A stretch of DNA of 6,178 bases from Coxiellaceae bacterium (GTDB taxonomy: Bacteria > Pseudomonadota > Gammaproteobacteria > Coxiellales > Coxiellaceae). The position numbers and the translations under genes were made by a program. Shown here in pieces: positions 1 to 4,942 of the stretch (position 1 is its first letter; each line of letters starts with the position of its first letter). Below the pieces are notes generated by a model, which was given only the letters and a program-made list of their open reading frames with translations, ran no database searches and was not told the origin of the DNA. Location of the stretch: NCBI GenBank assembly GCA_014238445.1, contig JABABC010000016.1, positions 1 through 6,178 of the forward strand, read 5' to 3'.

Positions 1-207
1 CGCGGCAGCATTTTTCATGAGGTGCAATCGTTACTGCGTGAGCAAGGCGTGTTTATTCAGTACACGTATGCGGTCAGTTCGCGTCAAGCCTTTTATCCTG
101 ATAGTTTTCAGTGTTGCTTTTCTCGAGTCGTGTGGAGGAATGTTCCGCCGGCAAAGGTGGAATGTTTTTCAATGATGCCTTCGGCTGTAACGCCCTTTCC
201 GGGTTGA
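1..207 (+). CDS. C-terminal end of a probable SAM-dependent methyltransferase (PmtA / rRNA adenine dimethylase-like), 5' truncated
   Basis: Reading frame 1 is open from the first base to a TGA at 205-207, giving the last 68 residues of a protein that begins outside the window. Seen: a stretch reading LLREQGVFIQYTYAVSS and, about 25 residues later, VVWRNVPPAKVECF. These resemble the last two strands of class I SAM-dependent methyltransferases related to phospholipid N-methyltransferase PmtA and KsgA-like proteins, which typically show a 'G.F.Q.TY' strand and a terminal 'V..NLPPA.VW' strand. The family would methylate phosphatidylethanolamine or a similar substrate at the membrane. The N-terminal SAM-binding motifs are outside the window, so the substrate cannot be assigned. 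An internal GTG at 22 is not a credible start, because the homologous fold requires more upstream sequence. It ends 164 bp before gyrA. No clear terminator follows it. Confidence 0.6.
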   Translation, partial: RGSIFHEVQSLLREQGVFIQYTYAVSSRQAFYPDSFQCCFSRVVWRNVPPAKVECFSMMPSAVTPFPG

Positions 208-303
208 TGTGTACTAAGCGCATTGGGTGAGTGTATGGCTAGTCAATATAGCTGGTTAAAAAGCTGTCATTGTCGTTATTTTGATCGTTAAATCCATGAC
301 ATT

Positions 304-336
304 TTGCTACTGAAAGAGTGGTGAATATGTTAGTAT
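304..336 (+). promoter_or_regulatory. Candidate gyrA promoter, weak
   Basis: A TTGCTA hexamer at 304-309 (4/6 to the sigma70 -35 consensus) is followed after 16 bp by TATGTT at 326-331 (4/6 to the -10). An overlapping alternative is TAGTAT at 331-336 preceded by TG at 328-329, an extended -10 form. Either would place transcription start about 30 bp upstream of the gyrA ATG. The -35 candidate sits in a 16-base block that recurs before rpsA. In E. coli gyrA transcription rises when DNA is relaxed, through sequences around the -10. Whether that applies here cannot be seen. The rest of 208-371 holds no gene. A 6-bp inverted repeat there (265-270 with 296-301, 25-base loop) is too weak to call. 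Confidence 0.3.
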
Positions 337-371
337 GTCTGCCTTAAAAAGTTCAAACAGGGCGCAATATT

Positions 372-2945
372 ATGGACCAGCTGGCTAAAGAAATTACTCA
401 AGTCACCATTGAGGACGAGCTGAAGCAGTCGTACTTAGAATATGCGATGAGTGTTATTGTTGGACGTGCGCTACCCGACGTGCGTGATGGGTTAAAGCCG
501 GTGCATCGTCGTGCTTTATTCGCCATGAATGAACTGAAGAATGATTGGAATAAACCGTATAAAAAATCAGCGCGTATTGTCGGTGATGTGATTGGTAAAT
601 ATCACCCGCATGGTGATACCTCAGTGTATGACACTATTGTTCGTATGGCTCAGCCTTTTAGTTTACGTTATCTCTTAGTGGATGGTCAGGGTAACTTTGG
701 TTCGGTGGATGGCGATTCACCCGCTGCCATGCGTTATACCGAAGTGCGTATGACAAAAATGGCGCATGCTTTATTGGCTGATTTAGACAAGGAAACCGTC
801 GATTTCTCGCCAAACTATGATGGCACCGAGCTCATTCCCAATACATTACCCACACGTATCCCTAATCTGCTCGTGAATGGTTCATCAGGTATTGCTGTCG
901 GCATGGCAACGAATATTCCTCCGCATCACTTAGGTGAAACTATTGATGCCACTTTGGCCCTCATTGATGACCCCGATATGGATTTAATGGGCTTAATGCA
1001 GCACATACCTGGCCCCGACTTTCCTACAGGCGGTATTATTAATGGGCGAGCAGGTATTTTATCCGCTTATAAAACAGGGCGTGGTCGTATCTACGTGCGT
1101 GGTAAAACACATATTGATACCCATGAAAAAACCAACCGCTCTTCGATCATTGTGACTGAGCTGCCTTATCAAGTGAATAAGGCGCGCTTATTAGAGAAAA
1201 TCGCTGAGCTTGTGCGTTACAAGAAAATCGAAGGCATTACTGGCTTGCGTGATGAATCCGATAAACAGGGTATGCGCATGGTAATTGAGGTGCGTCGAGG
1301 TGATCAGCCTGAAGTGGTATTAAATAACTTATTTATTCATACGCAATTACAATCCGTGTTTGGAATTAACATGGTTGCGCTGTTTGATGGCCAGCCTAAG
1401 TTGTTCAATTTGAAAGAAGCGTTGTCTGCCTTTATTGATCATCGACGTGAGGTTGTGACGCGAAGAACCTTGTTTAATTTGCGTAAGGCGAGAGAGCGAG
1501 CTCATCTTTTGGAGGGCTTAGGCATTGCTTTGGCAAACATCGATGATGTGATAGCCATGATTAAAGCGGCCCCTACACCAGCCGTTGCTAAAGAACAATT
1601 ATTATCGCAGGCATGGCCTGCGGGTTCAGTCTCTGCTTTATTGCAAAAATCAGGTGGTGAGTTAACCCGACCACAAGATTTGGCGGCTACATTTGGTTTG
1701 CTGGATGATGGTTATCATTTGTCACCTCAGCAAGCCCAGGCGATTTTAGACCTCCGCTTACATCGATTGACTGGTCTTGAGAAAGATAAAATACACAATG
1801 AATACAGTGCGTTAATTGATATTATTAATGATTTAATTAAGATTCTTGGAGAGCCCGACGAATTGCACCGAGTGATTCGTGAGGAGTTGTTAGAGGCTAA
1901 AACTCAGTTTAATGATGAGCGCCGCACAAGGATTGTCGACACACAAGAAGACTTAACCGCAGAAGATTTAATCACCGAAGAACTGTTGGTTGTGACGTCA
2001 TCAGAGCAAGGCTATGTGAAGACGCAGTCGCTAGATAGTTATCAAGCGCAGCGTCGAGGGGGGCGAGGTAAGACAGCCACATCCGTAAAAGATCAAGATT
2101 TTGTGCGCCATGTGATGATTGCGCATTCGCATGATACGTTATTGTGTTTTTCGTCGTTAGGTAAAGTGTATTGGTTGAAAACCTATCAAATCCCTAACAG
2201 TAGTCGTCAATCACGAGGTCGCCCTATTGTCAATTTATTGCCACTGGCAAGCGAAGAAGCCATTACAGCCATCTTGCCTGTTAAAGCTTTTCAGTCGGAT
2301 CAATTTGTCTTAATGGCAACGGCACGAGGTGTGGTGAAAAAAGTCGCGTTAACGGAATTTGAGCGTCCACGTTCTAACGGAAAAATTGCATTAGACATTG
2401 TCGAAGGTGATCGATTGGTAGGTGTAGATATTACCGATGGTCAGCAAGAGGTGATGCTGGTGTCCGATGCGGGCAAGGCGATTCGTTTTAATGAAAGCCA
2501 TATTCGCGTGATGGGGCGTAATGCACGAGGTGTTCGAGGCATTCAATTAAAAGCAGGTCAACAGGTCATTGCGTTGATCATTGTCGATCAAACACGCACT
2601 TTGCTCACAGCTACCGAGAATGGTTACGGGCAGCGAACAGCATTGAATGATTACCGTTCGATTGGCCGTGGTGGTCAAGGGGTTATTGCTATTCAAATCA
2701 GTGATCGTAATGGTCGTGTTGTGGCTGCAACGCAAGTGTCAGAACAAGATGATATTTTGCTGATCAGTAATGGCGGTACCATGGTGCGCACCCGTGTTGC
2801 TGAGATTTCAGTATTAGGCCGAAATACGCAGGGGGTTCGTTTGATTAATTTATCGAAAGATGAAATGTTAGTCGGCGTTGAGTCGTGTGATATTCCCGAA
2901 GCGGCGGATGGATCAGAGGATCTGTTGGATACTGAGCAGCGATAA
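372..2945 (+). CDS. gyrA: DNA gyrase subunit A
   Basis: GyrA is the DNA-breaking and rejoining subunit of the A2B2 type IIA topoisomerase that adds negative supercoils using ATP hydrolysed by GyrB. The 857 residues align nearly colinearly with E. coli GyrA (875). Seen: Arg32, catalytic Tyr122 in the AAMRYTE motif, and Ile174 in SSGIAVGMAT. The breakage-reunion and tower region is followed by the coiled coil at about 365-500. The C-terminal beta-pinwheel runs from about 530, with the GyrA box QRRGGRG at 560-566; this box is needed for DNA wrapping and separates gyrase from topoisomerase IV ParC. The quinolone-resistance region reads HPHGDTSVYD, with Thr83, Ser84 and Asp87, a wild-type-like state at 83 and 87. 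The acidic C-terminal tail is shorter than in E. coli. The ATG start matches the E. coli N-terminus. A weak AGGG at 359-362, nine bases upstream, is the only Shine-Dalgarno candidate. serC follows after 14 bp. Confidence 0.98.
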   Translation: MDQLAKEITQVTIEDELKQSYLEYAMSVIVGRALPDVRDGLKPVHRRALFAMNELKNDWNKPYKKSARIVGDVIGKYHPHGDTSVYDTIVRMAQPFSLRYLLVDGQGNFGSVDGDSPAAMRYTEVRMTKMAHALLADLDKETVDFSPNYDGTELIPNTLPTRIPNLLVNGSSGIAVGMATNIPPHHLGETIDATLALIDDPDMDLMGLMQHIPGPDFPTGGIINGRAGILSAYKTGRGRIYVRGKTHIDTHEKTNRSSIIVTELPYQVNKARLLEKIAELVRYKKIEGITGLRDESDKQGMRMVIEVRRGDQPEVVLNNLFIHTQLQSVFGINMVALFDGQPKLFNLKEALSAFIDHRREVVTRRTLFNLRKARERAHLLEGLGIALANIDDVIAMIKAAPTPAVAKEQLLSQAWPAGSVSALLQKSGGELTRPQDLAATFGLLDDGYHLSPQQAQAILDLRLHRLTGLEKDKIHNEYSALIDIINDLIKILGEPDELHRVIREELLEAKTQFNDERRTRIVDTQEDLTAEDLITEELLVVTSSEQGYVKTQSLDSYQAQRRGGRGKTATSVKDQDFVRHVMIAHSHDTLLCFSSLGKVYWLKTYQIPNSSRQSRGRPIVNLLPLASEEAITAILPVKAFQSDQFVLMATARGVVKKVALTEFERPRSNGKIALDIVEGDRLVGVDITDGQQEVMLVSDAGKAIRFNESHIRVMGRNARGVRGIQLKAGQQVIALIIVDQTRTLLTATENGYGQRTALNDYRSIGRGGQGVIAIQISDRNGRVVAATQVSEQDDILLISNGGTMVRTRVAEISVLGRNTQGVRLINLSKDEMLVGVESCDIPEAADGSEDLLDTEQR

Positions 2946-2947
2946 AG

Positions 2948-2952
2948 AAGGA
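2948..2952 (+). promoter_or_regulatory. Ribosome binding site supporting the GTG start of serC
   Basis: AAGGA lies seven bases before the GTG at 2960. This spacing supports the rare start codon, as does the N-terminal match to the SerC family (INFSAGP at residues 5-11). It lies wholly in the 14-bp gyrA-serC gap, so ribosomes ending on gyrA finish next to it and coupling is plausible. Confidence 0.75.
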
Positions 2953-2959
2953 ACGGATC

Positions 2960-4030
2960 GTGAATCGTGCTATTAATTTTTCAGCAGGCCCATCCATGTT
3001 GCCACTACCTGTTTTGGAACAAATGCAGGCTGAGTTATTCGATTTTCAAGGCACAGGCATGTCGATCATGGAGGTGTCTCATCGAGGACCTGTGTTTGCC
3101 GCACTACAAGAACAGATTGAAGCGGATTTAGTGTCACTCTTGGAGTTGCCTTCTGGATATCGTGTGTTATTGATGCAAGGTGGTGGTCAAGCACAATTTT
3201 CCATGGCCCCGTTGAATTTTTCCGATGGTTGGGGCTCACCTGTTTATATAGAAACAGGGCATTGGGGGCGTCTTGCAGTCAAGGCGGCGCAACAATACAT
3301 TTCGCCGTGTGTCATTCAGCAGCCAGAGTCCGTGTGTGAGCCGGATGCAGGCTGGGCAATTGATGATAATGCTGCCTATCTCTACGCGGTCGATAATGAA
3401 ACGGTCAATGGGTTAGAGTTTTCAGCACCCCCTAAAGTGGGTCATGTCCCATTAATTTCAGACATGTCTTCTAACTTTTTATCACGACCGATAAACATGC
3501 TCGATTATGGCATGGTATTTGCCTGTGCACAGAAAAATTTAGGCATTGCGGGGGTGACTGTCGCAGTGGTGTCGGATGATTTGTTAGGCCGAGAAGCTTT
3601 GCCTATTACGCCGCCGTTGTATTCTTATGCGCATTGCCTATCCAAAGCCTCTGTGCCTAATACGCCAGCAACTTTCAGTTGGTATGTGATGGGTTTGGTA
3701 TTGCAGTGGATAAAAAGGGAAGGTGGGTTAGATGAGATGAATGCCAGGGCGATGGCACGTTCGCAATTACTCTACGATTACATCGATCAATCCAGCTTGT
3801 ACTCAGCACCTGTTGAGCAAGCTTCACGTTCACGGATGAATGTGCCGTTTCATTTGGTGGATGATCGGTTGGGGGCCTCTTTCTTGCCGCAAGCAAAGCA
3901 GGCAGGGTTAACGCATCTTAAAGGGCATAAAGCGGTCGGTGGTTTTCGAGCGAGTTTATATAATAGTATGCCGTTGAGTGGTGTCGAGGCTTTGGTTAGT
4001 TTTATGAAAACATTTGAACAGAAAGCTTAA
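2960..4030 (+). CDS. serC: Phosphoserine aminotransferase (3-phosphohydroxypyruvate:glutamate aminotransferase)
   Basis: SerC is a cytosolic class V PLP-dependent aminotransferase. It converts 3-phosphohydroxypyruvate to phosphoserine, and in E. coli it also acts in the DXP-dependent pyridoxal phosphate pathway (PdxF). The 356 residues are close to the 362 of the E. coli enzyme and span the full length. Seen: INFSAGPSMLP at the N-terminus, the substrate-binding pair His41-Arg42 in MEVSHRG, Trp102 expected to stack on PLP, Asp168 in the SDMSS motif facing the pyridine nitrogen, Schiff-base Lys192 in AQKNLG, Asn234-Thr235 for the cofactor phosphate across the dimer, and the C-terminal GHKAVGGFRAS motif. 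Several positions usually fixed in the family differ: Gln77, Tyr142, Ile195, Ala237 and Lys324. All catalytic residues are present, so it should be active. It starts with GTG and is probably cotranscribed with gyrA. Confidence 0.96.
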   Translation: MNRAINFSAGPSMLPLPVLEQMQAELFDFQGTGMSIMEVSHRGPVFAALQEQIEADLVSLLELPSGYRVLLMQGGGQAQFSMAPLNFSDGWGSPVYIETGHWGRLAVKAAQQYISPCVIQQPESVCEPDAGWAIDDNAAYLYAVDNETVNGLEFSAPPKVGHVPLISDMSSNFLSRPINMLDYGMVFACAQKNLGIAGVTVAVVSDDLLGREALPITPPLYSYAHCLSKASVPNTPATFSWYVMGLVLQWIKREGGLDEMNARAMARSQLLYDYIDQSSLYSAPVEQASRSRMNVPFHLVDDRLGASFLPQAKQAGLTHLKGHKAVGGFRASLYNSMPLSGVEALVSFMKTFEQKA

Positions 4031-4039
4031 ATAATTACA

Positions 4040-4055
4040 TTAACACCCCTGTTAA
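4040..4055 (+). other. Small hairpin just after serC
   Basis: TTAACA at 4040-4045 and TGTTAA at 4050-4055 form a perfect 6-bp inverted repeat around a CCCC loop, starting nine bases after the serC stop. The stem is AT-rich and is followed by AAGCC, not a T-run, so it is not a convincing intrinsic terminator. It could slow 3' exonuclease decay of the gyrA-serC message, which is inference. Confidence 0.35.
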
Positions 4056-4061
4056 AAGCCA

Positions 4062-4090
4062 TTGATATTTATTTGGTTATTGAGTTTTAT
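4062..4090 (+). promoter_or_regulatory. Candidate promoter for cmk (and possibly rpsA)
   Basis: TTGATA at 4062-4067 matches 5/6 of the sigma70 -35 consensus. After exactly 17 bp it is followed by TTTTAT at 4085-4090, which matches 4/6 of the -10, in AT-rich surroundings. Transcription would start about 40 bases before the cmk ATG. This is the best-looking promoter of the window but remains a visual match. It would let cmk-rpsA be expressed separately from gyrA-serC. Confidence 0.35.
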
Positions 4091-4125
4091 ATGATCATTG
4101 ATTTCAGGTGCTGGGGGTTATAAAG

Positions 4126-4136
4126 AGGAGGGAGGG
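4126..4136 (+). promoter_or_regulatory. Very strong purine-rich ribosome binding site that fixes the cmk start
   Basis: A purine run at 4122-4136 contains AGGAGG at 4126-4131, five bases before the ATG at 4137. This decides the start. The frame could be extended to a TTG at 4098 (13 more residues), but those codons encode the Shine-Dalgarno itself as a Gly/Glu-rich stretch with no counterpart in Cmk proteins. It contrasts with the weak initiation signals of gyrA and rpsA. Confidence 0.8.
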
Positions 4137-4814
4137 ATGACAGTTACAGTCATTACATTAGATGGATTAAGTGGCAGTGGTAAGGGTACTTATTCTTTGC
4201 TGTTGGCAAAAGCCTTGGGTTGGCACTATTTAGATAGCGGTGCGTTGTATCGTGCTGTTGCTTGGGCAATTTTACATCATAAGACGGTTTATGAAGTTGA
4301 TCGTGAATTGCAGGCTTTACTTCAGTCATTGACGATTATCATGGAAGCCATTCCAAAAACAGGGCATTTTGAAGTGTCGTGTAATGGGCGTGACATTACG
4401 GCGGATATTCGGACGGAGTCAGTCAGTTCTATGGCTTCTAAATGCGCAAAAATACAATCAGTTAGAGACTTTATTTTAGGTTTAAATAGAGCTTGCAGGC
4501 AGCCCCCGGGTTTAGTGGCAGATGGTCGTGATATGGGAACAGTGGTTTTCCCGGATGCCACGCTTAAATTTTACCTGGAAGCGGATACCGCCACACGGGC
4601 GCATCGTCGTCAGGTTCAGTTGAAAGCGAAGGGGATTAATGTTAGCCTGCGCGAGGTTCAAGAGGAGCTGATTCAGCGGGACCATCGAGATCAGTCTCGA
4701 GACATTGCGCCAGCTGTGCCAGCTTCTGATGTGATTCGTATCAGTACGGCTGATTTAAGCATTGATCAGGTGTTTGATACGTTGATGCAGCATGTTCATT
4801 GTGAAATGAATTGA
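4137..4814 (+). CDS. cmk: Cytidylate kinase (CMP/dCMP kinase)
   Basis: Cmk transfers the gamma phosphate of ATP to CMP or dCMP in the cytosol, recycling nucleotides from RNA turnover and supplying dCDP. From the ATG at 4137 the protein has 225 residues, against 227 in E. coli, and covers the whole fold. Seen: P-loop GLSGSGKGT at 10-18 with Lys16, the YLDSGALYR motif with Ser34 and Arg39, and CMP-contacting residues Ser101, Arg110, Arg131 and Asp132 (ADGRDMGTVVFPDA), then Arg181, Asp185 and Arg188. From Ser101 to Arg188 the numbering coincides with E. coli. The N-terminal RAHRR lid region is at 154-158. One oddity is Leu11 in the P-loop, where bacterial Cmk proteins normally have Pro (DGPSGSGKGT). 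cmk next to rpsA is a widely conserved linkage in proteobacteria, and in E. coli rpsA promoters lie within and after cmk. Confidence 0.96.
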   Translation: MTVTVITLDGLSGSGKGTYSLLLAKALGWHYLDSGALYRAVAWAILHHKTVYEVDRELQALLQSLTIIMEAIPKTGHFEVSCNGRDITADIRTESVSSMASKCAKIQSVRDFILGLNRACRQPPGLVADGRDMGTVVFPDATLKFYLEADTATRAHRRQVQLKAKGINVSLREVQEELIQRDHRDQSRDIAPAVPASDVIRISTADLSIDQVFDTLMQHVHCEMN

Positions 4815-4828
4815 TCTTGAAAAGGGGG

Positions 4829-4855
4829 TTGCTACTGAGTGAGTAACCAGATAAT
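4829..4855 (+). promoter_or_regulatory. Candidate rpsA promoter, shared motif with the gyrA upstream region
   Basis: TTGCTA at 4829-4834 (4/6 to -35) is followed after 15 bp by GATAAT at 4850-4855 (5/6 to -10). The spacing is shorter than the usual 16-18 bp, which weakens the call. The block TTGCTACTGA plus GAGT two bases later is shared with 304-319 upstream of gyrA. The region can also fold: 4827-4833 pairs with 4842-4848 (one G-U pair, 8-base loop), so it could be an RNA element of transcripts coming from cmk instead of, or as well as, a promoter. Confidence 0.3.
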
Positions 4856-4862
4856 TAACACG

Positions 4863-4879
4863 CATGCTTTATAAGCATG
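4863..4879 (+). other. Hairpin in the rpsA leader
   Basis: CATGCTT at 4863-4869 and AAGCATG at 4873-4879 form a perfect 7-bp stem with a TAT loop. It is followed by ATTAACC, not a T-run, so it is not an intrinsic terminator. E. coli rpsA mRNA has a leader of several hairpins separated by AU-rich single strands, through which free S1 protein represses its own translation. This stem sits where such a hairpin would be expected. The function is inferred. Confidence 0.5.
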
Positions 4880-4895
4880 ATTAACCACTTACATT

Positions 4896-4917
4896 GCATT
4901 GTTATTGTTAAACATGC
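4896..4917 (+). other. Second, bulged hairpin in the rpsA leader
   Basis: GCAT-GTT at 4896-4903 (with a bulged T at 4900) can pair with AAC-ATGC at 4911-4917, enclosing an AU-rich 7-base loop. It ends 21 bases before the rpsA ATG. Its 3' arm overlaps CATGCG (4913-4918), which is also the exact complement of CGCATG at 4861-4866, so a long-range alternative fold would compete with both local hairpins. Confidence 0.35.
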
Positions 4918-4927
4918 GGTGATAAGT

Positions 4928-4942
4928 ATGGATGAACTATGA
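4928..4942 (+). other. Possible four-codon leader minicistron overlapping the rpsA start
   Basis: ATG GAT GAA CTA TGA (Met-Asp-Glu-Leu-stop) is out of frame with rpsA, and its TGA overlaps the rpsA ATG in an ATGA junction. GGTGAT at 4918-4923, which complements the ATCACC part of the 16S rRNA tail, lies four bases before this ATG, near the spacing expected for that part of the anti-Shine-Dalgarno. rpsA itself has only GGA at 4930-4932. Translation of so short a frame could arise by chance and is unproven. Confidence 0.25.

Noticed and set aside
265..301. Inverted repeat TGTCAT/ATGACA before gyrA as an operator
   Set aside because: Only 6 bp per arm with a 25-base spacer, which is expected by chance in such a gap.
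327..347. Six-codon frame (MLVCLP) in the gyrA leader
   Set aside because: It overlaps the candidate -10 elements, so it may not be transcribed from that promoter. It does not overlap gyrA and is short enough to be chance.
2547..2735. Antisense open frame inside gyrA
   Set aside because: It is a shadow of the conserved gyrA pinwheel coding sequence, with low-complexity content and no recognisable family or start signal.
3675..3896. Antisense open frame inside serC
   Set aside because: It lies opposite a fully conserved enzyme and has no recognisable features. The same reasoning applies to the minus-strand frames inside cmk (4322-4561) and rpsA (5547-5744, 5860-6111).
4040..4075. Intrinsic terminator after serC
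   Set aside because: The 6-bp stem is AT-rich and is followed by AAGCC with only scattered T, not a T-run.
4098..4136. TTG start adding 13 residues to Cmk
   Set aside because: The added codons span the strong Shine-Dalgarno, give a Gly/Glu-rich stretch unlike Cmk N-termini, and the ATG at 4137 matches the family length.
4827..4880. Intrinsic terminator between cmk and rpsA
   Set aside because: Neither hairpin in this stretch is followed by a T-tract. They fit better as leader structures.
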